Source: Neurospora crassa OR74A (taxonomy: Eukaryota > Ascomycota > Sordariomycetes > Sordariales > Sordariaceae). Taken from it: a stretch of 64,000 nt of DNA. The notes below the pieces were generated by a model that searched no databases, had not been told where the DNA came from, and saw only the letters and a list, made by a program, of their open reading frames with translations. This document shows positions 10,346 to 22,748 of this stretch, in pieces (within the stretch, counting starts at the first letter, position 1; each line of letters opens with the position of its first letter). Both the position numbers and the translations under genes were made by a program. The stretch lies in contig NC_026501.1 in NCBI RefSeq assembly GCF_000182925.2, forward strand, positions 7,047,917 through 7,111,916, in the 5' to 3' direction.

Positions 10346-13300
10346 CTTGGACAATGGGATGGAATGTGAGGGATGACGGAATTCAAGATCAGGACTCAAG
10401 CTTTGGGTAGGAGCGAGGCCGTGGATATTTAAGCTTGATGGAGGTCGAACCCAAGCACGGGAGGCGGACAAGCCAAGACGAATCGAAAACAAGGAGAGGT
10501 CGCAAGGTCGGCCATGCTTACACGTCTGCCGGAGGGGGAAAAAGGTTAGCGTGATACTTTGAGTGTACAGAAAACTAGGATATCTTGCCGGTATAAATGT
10601 TGCTCTTCTGTAGAGACCTGTCTTTTGCCACTGATCTGCACTAACGGTGAATACCTCTCAGCTCTAACCTCTCTTTTTTTTTTTTTTCTCCCCGGCGGAG
10701 GTGTAGTGTACACTAGTGTGTGAATATCTTTGTGCCAGGGCCTTGCGATGACCGCAACGGCGTCCCCATTGTGTTGTGAAACCAGCGACAGGCGGTGGTC
10801 GAGCGGTGGAACTCTTGGATGCTGTGGGTGCGTGGAGAATGGGGGACGATCACGGATTCGGAGCGGGTGAACTACGGGGAAGCAGACAAAGCGGAAGCGT
10901 TCATCTTGTCCCCATTGGGCCGCATCCAGCGTCGAGGTAGACTACGCACGGTGAAGAAGACACACGCACACACACACGACCCCAGTGCCGTGGTATTCAT
11001 GTCGCCTGAAGAGGCTATCCGCGGCGAGTGCTGATATCAGACGCTACCTGCATCTATCGATGGCCAAGCTGCCAAGACGCCAGAGGCGGCAGGCAAATGC
11101 AGGGTCGTGGAAATGCAGGAAACGGGAAGTGTCATAATGAGCTGTCATTTGTCCAAGTCCACGGAGGACATGTCCCTTTCCGGAATCCCGTTTGTTGTTC
11201 ATGGATCTGGGATGGAGAAAGGGCAGCCTTGTTGCCCGTGTAAGCGCAGCTACTGCGTAAACAGATGACGATTAGAAGTGATCGTCTCTGCGCCATCCTG
11301 GTAGAGTAGTGTAATAGTACTGCATTCCTCTGTCCGGGGCTCCCATTCCTACTTAGTTTTAGTTGTACGATGGCCTACAGACCACACAGTTCGTTAGTTG
11401 TCTCATACCACGTTGTCGAGACGGAAAAAGCAAACCATACACTACTATTGATCGATGGTCGACGTGGTAGCCACGCATCGATGAAGAGAAGGATGGATGG
11501 AACTCACTGGGAACGAAGGTGAAGAAAATGGTGGAGTAAGTGGAAGTCTTTTTCCCCAGTCAGAAAACCTTCACCCCAGACGGGATCTATTGGGAGGGGG
11601 CCCGTGAGAGCCTTGGGAGCGCTTGCCGTGAAGCCTGGAGAAAGGGAAGTCCAGTCCCACTGCAACCTAACATGGAGCATATGAGGTCATGGTGGGGCAC
11701 TCGTGCATTCCATCAGACTTTTTCCCTTACTCAGCTTTCATGACCATGAACCCGCCAAGAAGCCCAAGACCACAAACTGCGCGAAAACAATGAACCGCCG
11801 GCTTCGAGTTTGCTTTGTTCAAACTGGCTTCCCGTCCTTGTCGGGCTGTTTTTGCCCGACCTGACTCTTGCCCCTGTCTGTCCCTGGGAGCGGACGAATG
11901 ATGTGACGAATAACCTGGTTTAATACTGACACTACTGTGTAGAAGGGACGGAAGCGGTGCTGGTCAATTTCCAAAGTGCCGCTGGCGGGTGTGCTTGACT
12001 GAGTGGTTCTTGTGGGTGTTAGATTGCCGCAGCACAGTACAGGGACACTGTCTGCTCATTGGCTGCCAGTGGTGCCTCTGAGTTCGCTCTTCCTTCTGCA
12101 ATCTCAGCTGTCCACAGAGAGAGCACTCTCTCACCTGCTCTTTGTCTCATGCATCTGTTTTACACTACCCGCACTACACCACCGGGCAAGACCTCTTTGT
12201 TGCTGTTGTTTGTTGTTGTTGCCGCCGCTGGCAAGGTAGATAACATCATCGCCAAGGCCCAACAACAAAAACAGGACGGACTCTCTTTCAGGTGTCAGAG
12301 CAACCTCAAATCCTGAAACCGAGGGTCCCTTTGCTCCACAGTCAACCCGAGCTCATGAAAATCCGCCGGACTCCAACACGCTTCCAACCACCCTTCGGCA
12401 CACCCCCGCAGCCCTGTTCCCCGCCTCTCTCCAACTCCTACCCGCACCACTGCAACGTTGATGCTCATAGTGGGTCGTGCCAGTGGAGTCTCAAAAGCAC
12501 CCGACTCGAGATGTAACCCCTCAGCGCCGCTCTCTGTCGTCCGCCGCTTTGCTTTTTTGTGGGCTCTCGGCCCTTGTTCGGGCGCTGGCCGTGTCTCCAA
12601 CCACTCAGCTTGACCACCATCCGTGATGATCGCCCCTCTTTACCCCGATTTTTTCGGATTTTCATGTGACGCATGTTGCACACGCCAGACGGTGGCCATG
12701 GCCCAACAGGCGGCTGCAGAGTGCCAAAAGAGGCAGTTGACATGAAATCCCTTTGGGGGCCCAAGTGTGTGTGTCTTTGGGTCCGTCAGTAGTGTAGCTT
12801 CATCTTCGACCAGAGAGGCAGCCCGGTCTCGACCATGGAAATTTCCGTGATGGCTTCCATTCAACCACTAGGGACCATTCCCACGCATGCACCCCGAGGA
12901 AGTGCAACTATCACGGGACCCTGTTTACCGCTGTTGGGACCCGAATCTCGCAGGCTTCCCCAGAATCCATCCTGTCGTCTGGGGCTGAAGGGTCTGGGGG
13001 AAATGAGGGGAAATGGCAAACACACGTGCGCCACCGCCAGTCCGGATAGTTTACACTACTGTGTATTGTACAACCAAGGGATGGAGGAGGCCGGGGAAAA
13101 GGAGTGGAGTGAAAAAGGGGCTCCGTTGCGGAATCACTCATTTCCACTCTGGACGTCTTGTGTTCGGGCAAACACTGTCGGCAGGCACAGACTTAATTCA
13201 CTCAACACATCTTTCGATACTCGCAGCTGGAGCGTCGGTTTTCCACTCTTGGGTGTTAATCAGTGGCTTATCATTGCTCCAAGCATCTTTGTTGGCCCTG

Positions 13301-15418
13301 ACGATCCCAGCGCCCGAGCAAGCAACAAATCCGAACAAGAAAACACCCAAGCAATGCAAAGATACGTACTGCGATTATCTCGGCCATTCACTGCTGCTCC
13401 ACCGGCCAACATTCCCACCTTATAAATCCCATCCTTGGAAGCCAAGCATATTTCATCATAATCTTCAGGAGAATGGCGACTGTCATGGGCAGCGGGTGGA
13501 CGTGCCACCTCGGTGTACTATGCAGCATACACCGACACAGACCTTCACAAATCATAATAGTCGACAAAACCCTCCATTCTCCGGTCCTCAGTCCAGTTTC
13601 TGGCACACTGCTGAGCTTCAGACAGCCGGCCCCCATTCAACTGATTTCTGGGTACGTGAACCCGAATCGGCTGGCAGCCATTCATAGACCCGTCGATGTT
13701 CCGGTCCGCCACGCATGCCGTTCATAGCCTTACCGCCTCTCCCACCTTCCCGTCCTGCCACCGAACCCCCCACCGTCCGCCCGCCCGCGGAATCGGAGCC
13801 GGCGCCAAAAATAAAGCTTCAACTTACTGACTCGCCAAGAACATCATCAAATTCGGCACCACTACGGCATGCGGTACTGTAGTCTAGTGTGCTGTCAGGA
13901 AGACTTGTCGCATTTGGCATGCAAGTGGTAACCGCCCGGATCCCGCGCAAAACCACAAAATTGCTTCATCTTACGGGAGCGGCCTTGGCCTTCGGAGAGA
14001 ACTCAGAGAAGTCATGGGCACCCTTGACCCCTTGGTCATAAATGCGTGATAGCGATAAGACGACGCCGTGCCGAATCATGTCGTCGGAACGGGTATGGCA
14101 GCCATCGCCGGATCCTCCTTGCAAGCATTCGGTGCCTGAGCTTTGACCATCTTGGCGCCGCCTTCGTTCGAGAGACATTGACCGCAACCACCGGCTTCTC
14201 GGCAAAGTTGCTGGCGCCGCATGCGCGATCGACAAGCCAAGCCCGAGTACCAGTATTACTATGGTAAGCCCCGGCTTGGCTGCTCCTGGATGGGCCGAAT
14301 CTCCCCGCGCCGACACACGGTTTTGCGGAATATCTCTGCCGGATCCCTCCGAGCTAACTACGATGACCTTCTCCGTTATCAACGCCTGGACGCAACTTGT
14401 TTATCGTTGTGAGACATACGTCTCTCTTTGTCTGTTTTATCGCCAGACAGGCATCCAAATCCGAGGCACCAACCTGGCAAGTGACTGCCAGAGACACTTG
14501 ATGCTTAGCGGCGATGGTATGAATAATCGTTTCAAAGTTCAGGTTTCGAAGCAGCTTCCGTCCCATCTGAAGTTGATGTGGAATCACTTACCAAACTGTA
14601 TCCAGTGATACACGTGCATGACTCGACTTTATCCGCTTCTACAGTGTGCACAAGCAGTTTATATGTGACACAAGACGATCCTTCACGCGCTTCAAGTTGC
14701 TGCTGCAGCCTTGCACCCTTGCTGGGTAACCCATGGCTACCTCATGTGTTGGATATCAAGATCACCATGACGATGTTGCAGTCTGGCTTCTCTTCTGACA
14801 GAGTCTATCTCGAAAAAAAATCACAGCCCAGACATTATAGCTTGAATCGGCCCATTTTCCTTGTTGACCAGTCTCAAGAAATGTCTTCTCCCCGTCTTAC
14901 CTCATGGTGTGCAACTGGAAGTGGGGATACCGTCCCTAAAGCATGCGTTACTCATCTTACCCTCATCTCCCCATGCTTGTGAACTTCTCGATTGCTGCTC
15001 AGCTCTACCATTTTTGCTCTATGATCGGAGGACTGTAAGGCGAGAATATCAACAACCTACCTACCCTTTTCTGCTCTCCTTCTTCATAAAGATTGGCCGT
15101 TAAGATCGTCAAGACGTGCAGGGAAGGACTATCAACAGTACGTGATAGAGAGCAGTTTGCACTCGATGGGTGGCAAAGTCGTGGGTCAATGATCAACGCC
15201 CATAGTCTACGCCGTCACCTTACCCTGTGGACTCTCTGCAGAACGAGGAAATTCATAAGACAAATAATTAGATAAGCAACTGCTGATGATCGAGTCGAGG
15301 CTCATCGTAGCAGCTCGAAAGTTCACATCAACCTGTGATTCACCCGTCCGGTTCGAAATGTCGCTGGAACAAACATAATTTGTCGATGATCCTTCACCAC
15401 CAAACAACGCCATTGGAA
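10346..15418. other. 5-kb stretch without a supported gene
   Basis: No open frame here has a recognisable domain, conserved-looking composition or convincing splice pattern. The stretch includes a poly-T run at about 10675-10687, a CA-repeat patch near 10960-10978, several regions of mixed GC-rich sequence (12000-13900), and AT-richer sequence after 14600. The left part must hold the promoter and 5' leader of the sugar transporter. A longer untranslated leader, lncRNAs or an unrecognised multi-intron gene remain possible. Confidence 0.4.
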
Positions 15419-17173
15419 TTATGCCATTAGTCTCTGTTTGCTGAGTTGGAATGCAACATCTGCCGTCGCTCCATCAATAAAATCGTTCATCATAACGACA
15501 AGCGTGTCGTACCCACACGTCCTCAAAACGTTATCCCTACACCACGGCAGCGTTTTGGAATCACAGGTTGCCTTCGTCGCCAGAATACAGCTCGACGTTG
15601 TCCCGGCATCCAAAACTGAATATGCCACGGCCTTCGGAATGTTCGTCGCCGTTGCCTGGCACTGGATGTTGATGAAAGCCTTGCCTCTCCAGTTATCCTC
15701 GGTGAGCACCTTCGGGAAGGCATCCACAATGCTCTGACCATCCATCGTGGCATTTCCTTCATCCGTATACGTCGACAAGCTATCCACGCTCTCCATCATG
15801 ATCAGCCTCTTCTTATCCCTCCTCAGCTGTGCAATCGTCGCGTGTCTCAGGTCATTCTCGTTCCCAGCCACTATCCGATCACCCGCCATCTTCAACGCTT
15901 GGTCAAGGCACTCTCTCTTATCCTGATCCGACGGCCTCGCACATTCATTCGGCACGCCATCCCACCTCAGCTGCACCACCACAATTTCCTCCTGATGCGC
16001 CAGCAAGAAGGCTACCACATCCGCCAAAAACACATCATACCCCATGCCCGGGATCGCGCCATGCTGGAAATACAACTTGTCGGGTAGACCATCCTTCCCC
16101 CTCTGCATCGCCGACCTCACCGCCGCATGACAGTACGCCGGGCGAAACTCAAAGTATCTGGCTCCAATCCGTAACATGGCATCCAAGCTATCTTTTTGCG
16201 TCATGGCCAGACTAAAGATGATATTCGGCGCAATCAGCGCTATCGCCGGTCCCGAAAGCGTGTCTGCAATCTCCGTCATGATCCGGTTATCGTGCACCAA
16301 GGTGCCCACCACCGCACCGCCCAACTTGCTGAGCAACTTGGAGCTGCTCGCCATGCTGTTCATGCCCGCATCGTGCGCGCTGGGCAGCACCAGTCTTCTG
16401 AACCTTCGATTGGCCTGCCATGATCCAGGGGGAATCATGTCCTCCATCCATCGACTGCCGGCGGAGGAAACGGTGATGTAGCACTGGTGTCGCTTTGGCA
16501 AGATATCCTGCCCTGCGGGGCCGGATTCGTAGAACCCATACGTCACCACCACTTCTCTCCTCCGTCGGTTGGGTGTGGTGGTACCCTCGGGATCCACCCA
16601 CGAAAAAATCGACGGCGTCGAAGCGATACTGTCCATGGTTCCCCCCGTGGCGAAACCGGTAATGGCATTGACGTCGATCCATTGCTCTGTTATCAGCTTA
16701 TTGTTATTGCTGTCTTGGCCCAGGGCTAATTCGACGCGAAACGAAAAACGACCCTTTTTGTCGAAGAGTGAGGGGATGTTGCGGGCTTCCACTTCGATGG
16801 CGCGGGAGAAGAATTGCTGCTGCTGCTGCTGCTGCTGACTGGATGCTGCTGATGAAGAAGAAGAAGTAGGGGGACTACTGGATTGGAAGACGACGGTCTC
16901 GCCAGGCACGGTCAAAGTGATGCTGCATGTTCCCCAGGAGGCGACGGTGGGGGAGATGTAGGCGGATACTTGGACGCCCTTTGACGGAAGCTTTTCTTGG
17001 ATTTTGATGGACATTCTGCGGAATAACGAAGGAGAGGCGCTTGAAGAAGAAGTTGATGGGGAGGCGGAGGCGGAGGCGGAGGTGGAGGTTGGGGTTGAGG
17101 AAGGGGTGGAGGTTGATTTGGAGGCGAATGAGAAAGGGCGACGGTCTTTTTTGAAGAGGGTCTTGAGTATCAT
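15419..17173 (-). CDS. PLC-like phosphodiesterase (PI-PLC X-type TIM barrel)
   Basis: Intronless frame of 584 residues from the first ATG (MILKTLFKKD, context ACAATGAT). The N-terminus is basic, then Ser/Thr-rich, with a run of nine Gln encoded by CAG/CTG repeats at 16813-16836. A beta-rich region (about residues 60-240) precedes the catalytic barrel. The latter shows LVLPSAHDAGMNSM with the first catalytic His at about 267, then ARYFEFRPAY, and the second His in YFQHGAIPGMGY, followed by VVVQLRWDG. These fit PI-PLC X-domain-like phosphodiesterases. No signal peptide is seen. The substrate is unknown; in fungi such proteins are mostly uncharacterised. Confidence 0.82.
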   Translation of the reverse strand: MILKTLFKKDRRPFSFASKSTSTPSSTPTSTSASASASPSTSSSSASPSLFRRMSIKIQEKLPSKGVQVSAYISPTVASWGTCSITLTVPGETVVFQSSSPPTSSSSSAASSQQQQQQQQFFSRAIEVEARNIPSLFDKKGRFSFRVELALGQDSNNNKLITEQWIDVNAITGFATGGTMDSIASTPSIFSWVDPEGTTTPNRRRREVVVTYGFYESGPAGQDILPKRHQCYITVSSAGSRWMEDMIPPGSWQANRRFRRLVLPSAHDAGMNSMASSSKLLSKLGGAVVGTLVHDNRIMTEIADTLSGPAIALIAPNIIFSLAMTQKDSLDAMLRIGARYFEFRPAYCHAAVRSAMQRGKDGLPDKLYFQHGAIPGMGYDVFLADVVAFLLAHQEEIVVVQLRWDGVPNECARPSDQDKRECLDQALKMAGDRIVAGNENDLRHATIAQLRRDKKRLIMMESVDSLSTYTDEGNATMDGQSIVDAFPKVLTEDNWRGKAFINIQCQATATNIPKAVAYSVLDAGTTSSCILATKATCDSKTLPWCRDNVLRTCGYDTLVVMMNDFIDGATADVAFQLSKQRLMA

Positions 17174-19762
17174 TGTCGTTTTGTTAAGTTCCTTGTAGGC
17201 TTGTCTTGTGGTTTTGTGGTGTCCGCTTAGGCTGGGTTTGGTGATTGGAGTTTGAGGTAATGTCACTAACCCGTTGATCAGCTACGGTCTGCAGGGAATG
17301 GGCAAAGTGACATGTGGTTGCTCAATGAGTAATAGCTGTTGTGGTGATGTTGTTGTTGATGGAGTAAGAAATTGAATGGTCGTGTATTCAGGGGAGGAAA
17401 ATGATGCAAGCCTACAATATTCGTCCAAGAAAGAAACGAGGACTGACGTTCAAGATGGGGTTGGGTTGGGAGGCCGCATTATATACAAGGCGCCATATAC
17501 AAAGTATATCAATCGCGCAAGTCTCCCGCCCAGTACATGTAGGTACCTTACCTTACCTATCTTAGCTTCGATCGAGAGCTTCAAGACCGACAAGACCGGG
17601 AAGGCTGAAACACGGGGTGTGTCCCTCCGGGGTAATCCTGGAACAACTTGCAAACGTCACTTTAGATTGGGCCTGGCGTATACGGACATACCTATGAATG
17701 ATGTTGAACTGATCTCAAGCATTTGGACAAAGATGGTGACGTGCGACTGGTTCTCAAACTTTGAAATGGGTTTACATGGCAAGTGATTGATAGGTGTGAT
17801 GGGAACGGGTGATGCGCGGCGCGGGCTGGGTGGTCGGCCTAGTTTGGCCAGCTGAGAGGCCAAGACTACATATTCGAAAGGCCATTCGAAAACGCCCGAG
17901 ATGTTCAAGGCGGCTTGACCTGAGCGCCTGAGCCGCTCTTTCGGGAACAAGTACCTAGAGCTAGGTAGGTATGCAAGTGTGCACCTATGCATGGAATTTG
18001 GTTTGTTTGGGTGCGTGCCCACCTGGCTTGAAGGAGGTATGGAGGGGCCAGGCACATGACATGCTTTGGTTGCGCTTGAATCTTCCAAGTTTTTGTCCTG
18101 CATAAAGCATGTGAAAGGCTGTCTTAATAACTCATAGTTGCATTAAATTAGTGCCTAGAGGTATGGGAGACCCGTGATGAACATCAGTGACCTAATTCTT
18201 CATGGACATATGAATCGCAACTTTGATCGAGGTGTTCATGTGGCTGCTATTGTCGATATCATCACCGTCGAGATAATGATCGTTGGAATGAGTGTTGCAT
18301 CTTAGGGGTACAGTGTACGTAGATAATGTCAATCGGTATAAGATATAAAGGATGAAGAGCAAAACCTATTGTTCCTTTCGAAATTGTCATATCTGGTTCA
18401 TGATGCATACCTCTACAGAGTTGTCAAAATAAACTCCAAAGCCTACACAACAGTCCATGCCTCTAGTCATGCAAGTCACACTCAGGGGTCCACGACCTTG
18501 GCGGGTTGATCCAAGTTAATTACGTGTATCCGATCCTGAACTAAAGCTATTGTCGTCTATTGAACCTTGAATGACCTTGAGCAAAACGTATTACGTACAT
18601 ACCAATCTGCCGCTGATAGCAGACATAACCTTCATCTCAAGTCGGACTGAAACAAAGTTGTCCTCTGGAAACATATCTTGAGCTCCGGCTGCTATGCTCC
18701 GCTCTGGACAATAACCAAGTCGCCCTTTTGCAGTCTTTCTCTTTCCCCCAAAGGGCCCTTTGTCTTGCTAGGTGGACAATACGCTCCTTCCGCTCCTCTC
18801 TTGGGCCAAAATAGGAACATTTTCGAGTTCAAATACCAGCTGCCTCTTGCTCATCAAGGATGAAGACCAGTTGAGATATAGAGATAGCCAAGGCACCTGC
18901 GGCTCCGGTAGATACCTCCTGTCTGTGATATGTTATTATCTGCAGTGCAGAGGTTGTCCATTGCTGCTCCTGCTCGTACTGCTTAGAGGTACTTATGATA
19001 TCTGCAAGTAGTAAGCATGTAGAAATATTAAATGCCCGCTGCCTGCTGAATATGCGTCATGCACTGGGTCAATAAAAAGGCTTGCGGGTTTTTCATCTGT
19101 TCTTTTGCCCTACTTCACTGCACGCGCATGTTCAAACGTAGAATTTCCAAATAATCGACTCTTCTTGCATTTCCCGCTATCCCAGTACAAACTTAAGTAG
19201 CACGTACATACCTTCACGTTGATAGGGGAATCACAAGCCAGAGAATTTGTCCACCCTTAGGTAGGTATCTATTGAACCGATCATTGCATCTTTCGCCTTC
19301 AGACGGCATTCAGCCATACCCTTCTCTGCCTGGTCCGGTCTCGCGTTTCCCGCTATCCCAAGGCAGACTTTAGTGACGCGAAGATCCAGGCTGTCAGAGC
19401 GATCCCAAAGCACAACCTTTCTACCTTCCTTGCTTCAATCGCTGCATCTCTCGTCTGCTCACAACACTCAACCGCGAACCTCTACCTCTTCCGACATCTT
19501 CTATTCTGCCATCCCAAGACGGACAGGAGTAGCGTGTATCTTGAGGTTGTTAGGGCTACCGCGAGTCAGATCGTCTTCACCTTTGTGGACGCAAGCGTTC
19601 CATCTTTCACCTTGTATTTGGTACATTGAATCGTGGCCGTCGCCTGCGGCAATCTTGGTACATATAGCCTTCGCTAACAGTTATCAACAGTCGTAGACGG
19701 CAACACCTTTGAACAGTCACCAACAATCACCCGCCCACGCGAAGGACCTTGCTTCGTTCACG
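17174..19762. other. 2.6-kb intergenic between divergent genes
   Basis: It separates the PLC-like gene (leftward) and the next gene (rightward), so both promoters lie here. I note GTAGGTACCTTACCTTACCTATC near 17539 and GTAGGTATC near 19261. 18100-19200 is AT-rich. Open frames at 17657-18103 (minus) and 19373-19696 (plus) lack recognisable features; the latter overlaps the probable 5' leader of the 19763 gene. Confidence 0.45.
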
Positions 19763-21802
19763 ATGCGCCGCGTATACCAAGGACCTCCAAGCAACTACCG
19801 TCCGCCGAGCTCAAGGTTCGCAACAGGTACAAACAACAGACGAGAACAGGCGGCTCCCACAGGGCTCCCGGGTAGCAACCCGTGGGTAGAAAACTTGACT
19901 GAGCATCAAACCAGCCACCTGCATGGCTCACTGTCTTTCCAAGAGAACGCCGAACTGGCCTCACGTCGCTTCATTGACGGGGGTAGCTCGGCTACAGCTC
20001 CTCCACGTCAGCAAGCGACAGCACAAGAGACACGTAGCAGGGCGATGAGGGGCGTCTTCTATGATCCCGTCAGGGACATAGACGTAGTCTTGTCGCCGCT
20101 TGTACTTTTGCCTGTCGCCGCCGAGCCCGTGCTGGGCAACGCTTTGTCTGACGATGGCAGTATCGAGACGGTAGTGGCAACGGAGTCTAGTCCCGCTTTC
20201 AGCGAGCCTAACTTCCAACAGATCGTCGGCAGCAACACTCAATCTTCGGTCCCCAATCCCCGCGTCGAAATTGATCTGACTACTGCTTTGACGATAAAGC
20301 TTTCAAGGTCCCGCAGAACTTTAGCCTCTAGTTTTCATCAAATCCCGGCAACTGCTGTCGAACCGGACCAGTACCAGAATCATAGCCGAGTTCAAGGCAC
20401 CCTCGCTCAAACACTACCACAGTCCGCACCCCAATTCGCACCACCAAATGCTCCAAGGACGTCTCCCATACCTCAGAGAAACACCAGGCCAAAAGCGCCA
20501 GCCATGTTCAGAGACATTAGCTCGCATGACTTATTCCTGCGCCAACCTAATCCCGAAGAGCATGAGCAGGTGCGTGTAGCAGCCTCGTACGGCTTCACCA
20601 CCTCTTTAAAGCCAGTAAGAGAACGTTCCAGCGATGCGGCGTTATATTCGCTACAAGAAGGACAAGAAGAACTACCAAGAAAGAAACTCAACAAGAGAGG
20701 CGGCGCCCGTCCTGGTGCGGGTAGGCCAGCGACCAAAATGTTGAGGCAGCTGGCTGGCGAAACCACTCAGCAACCGCTCAGGGCTGGTAGTCTTTGGGGT
20801 CGGCCTACTTCCACAACTAGTCCTCATAGTGATGGCTCTGGGCATGCCGTTTGTGTTTCTGGTGCTGGATCTCTCTCAAGCTCCTACTCTGGCTTTACCT
20901 TGGTCCCTTCCGCGGACCCTTACATCCAACCTTCAAGTTCTTTTTCGGCACCCGTCGGCCCCAGTGGTGGTGCTTTGGAGCCGGAGTGTGCTTCTGTTGC
21001 TGGTGCTGTATACACCACAGGCTCTAACACTGGCTTTGCCTCCACCTCTTCTGCTGGCACTCGCGACCACCCTTCAAGTTCTCTGTCAGCGACTGTGGGC
21101 CCAGGTGATCTCAGTGGTACGTTCCCCAGCAAAGACAAGAGGCGCAACGCGGATGGTTCGGATATCCACTCTGTAACTGGTAACTTCTCTGCTCCTGTGT
21201 CTACTTCTGTTGCCGTTCTTGTTGCTGCTTCTGCGCTTGAGCTTCTTAAGGGGCAGAAAGAAAAACCACCGCGGTCACAGCTTGCTGCACTGGATATAGA
21301 AAGGGTCGGGGATGCAGAGGGTGGAAATGGGGATGATGTCTCTGGCGATGTCAAGACAGGGGAGGAGAGAAGAGAGCAAGTAGTGAAACATACGTTTGCA
21401 AAGGGTCCTGAAAACCTTTACAAGGAAGAGACTCCATGGCTACAGTCGCGGAACCTGCGCGAAGGCACAGGGGAAGGTTTGCGCTTGGAAGCCGCATTAC
21501 CCAAGAGCAAAGCAGAGGGAACCAGAGGAACCAAGAAGCCAGAGCGTAGAATGCAAGCAGAGGGAGACGGGAAGAGACAGGCGGCAGTGAAAGGAACAGA
21601 AAATGGAAATGGAAAGAGGAAGGCCAATGCTATCTCCCCACTGGCAGAGCGCGCGGCCGAGGAACCGGCGAAAGGTGAGCCAGCAGCAAAGCGGGCCAAG
21701 ACAGCGACTATGTCCAGCTCCGCGGTCTCCGAGACGCCAGTGAGAAGGAGCGCAAGGCTCCGGGATTCTGCTGCTAAGAACAGGGTCACTGAGCTCGAAT
21801 AG
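19763..21802 (+). CDS. Hypothetical basic protein, probably nuclear
   Basis: Open frame of 679 residues, starting at the ATG in GTTCACGATGCGC; an 18-codon upstream extension would need a TTG start. I recognise no catalytic domain. Most of it is Ser/Pro/Thr-rich and looks disordered. Near residues 310-330 is LNKRGGARPGAGRPATK, an AT-hook-like Arg-Gly-Arg-Pro motif. Residues about 350-460 contain two imperfect copies of a ~45-residue unit (each ending near PSSS.SA.VGP). The C-terminus is Lys/Arg-rich with a candidate nuclear signal (PAAKRAKTA) and ends with RRSARLRDS, a short motif common in chromatin-associated proteins. A nuclear or DNA-binding role is inference only. Confidence 0.68.
   Translation: MRRVYQGPPSNYRPPSSRFATGTNNRREQAAPTGLPGSNPWVENLTEHQTSHLHGSLSFQENAELASRRFIDGGSSATAPPRQQATAQETRSRAMRGVFYDPVRDIDVVLSPLVLLPVAAEPVLGNALSDDGSIETVVATESSPAFSEPNFQQIVGSNTQSSVPNPRVEIDLTTALTIKLSRSRRTLASSFHQIPATAVEPDQYQNHSRVQGTLAQTLPQSAPQFAPPNAPRTSPIPQRNTRPKAPAMFRDISSHDLFLRQPNPEEHEQVRVAASYGFTTSLKPVRERSSDAALYSLQEGQEELPRKKLNKRGGARPGAGRPATKMLRQLAGETTQQPLRAGSLWGRPTSTTSPHSDGSGHAVCVSGAGSLSSSYSGFTLVPSADPYIQPSSSFSAPVGPSGGALEPECASVAGAVYTTGSNTGFASTSSAGTRDHPSSSLSATVGPGDLSGTFPSKDKRRNADGSDIHSVTGNFSAPVSTSVAVLVAASALELLKGQKEKPPRSQLAALDIERVGDAEGGNGDDVSGDVKTGEERREQVVKHTFAKGPENLYKEETPWLQSRNLREGTGEGLRLEAALPKSKAEGTRGTKKPERRMQAEGDGKRQAAVKGTENGNGKRKANAISPLAERAAEEPAKGEPAAKRAKTATMSSSAVSETPVRRSARLRDSAAKNRVTELE
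20840..21120 (+). repeat. Imperfect tandem duplication inside the coding frame
   Basis: Two roughly 135-base units, about 20840-20972 and 20988-21120, encode parallel segments. Each goes from a Val-Ser/Ala-Gly-Ala start through a Gly-Phe step to a PSSS(F/L)SA(P/T)VGP ending. The copies have diverged, so the duplication is not recent. Confidence 0.55.
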
Positions 21803-22748
21803 ATTGCAGAAGACAGGGCAAGACAACTGGGCCAAGAGGGTCAGGAAGGACATGAACGTTGAAGATTCGGTTGGGAGTACCGGGCAGCCTAGCAGTTGCA
21901 GGCACCGCATATGTAACTGGAAGCCAACTAGCCAACGTTGCCGAGTACTTCCAGACATTCTCAAGCGTTTGCGGCGTTATTGTGTGGATATGAGTTAAGT
22001 CTGGGCGCAATGGTGATGTTTTTTCTTCTTCTTCTTTGCTGTGTGAGAATTCGAGTGTGTGAAATATAGGGTAGACACTCAGTGACGTCGGCTTGAGCGC
22101 GACTAGAAATGCCACAAAAAAAAGTGATTGAACGAAGCACTCGCCAAAAACCCCTCATTTTCGAGAAATTTCTCTTTGTGTTGTGACTTTATGTTGAAGG
22201 AAAGAACGAGTGTCTTGTACGAGTTGCTGCCTTCGTCACTTTCCACGCCAGGGTTAAAGTGGGGCCATCTACAGACAGCTGGCTACGGGCAAGACACTTC
22301 GATTTGAGCCACGAAGATCATTACAAGAACACTTTACATATGCACATAAGTAGCTACCCATGAGTTCCTGCTCAATACTTGTAGATATACTAGATTGTAC
22401 TAAATGCCAGTCCGATGCGCGGGGTTAGGATGTTGATGCCCACAGTCAACAGACACTCACGCGTACGCCCTTTCCATGAGGTGGTGCAAACACCACGGAT
22501 AGCTGCTGGATTCAGAAACCAAGTCCTCCAACCTCACTTTCTCCGAGTTGCCGTTCTCTCCCAAATCCCAGTCTAATGCCAGTGTGACAAGCAATCAATG
22601 AATGCTCAGCTCCCATCTGTCAAGTCTAGAGGTGGTTAATACCTTCTACCCCCTCCTCTTCCTCCTCCTCCGTCCACCCCTCCCCGTCTCTTCCAGCATA
22701 AAAAAAGATAAAAGATAGAAAAGGGGGGACGAAACAGAAAAAAAAGAT
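21803..22748. other. Intergenic
   Basis: About 950 bases with no supported gene. It should contain the 3' UTR of the upstream gene; a T-rich run (TTTTTTCTTCTTCTTC) lies near 22019. Just left of the tRNA, an A-rich block at 22739-22745 is the RNA polymerase III terminator of the minus-strand tRNA. Confidence 0.5.

Noticed and set aside
13966-14382. 138-codon minus-strand frame with one hydrophobic segment
   Set aside because: A possible signal-anchor (LTIVILVLGLGLSIAHAA) but no start context, no family and atypical composition.
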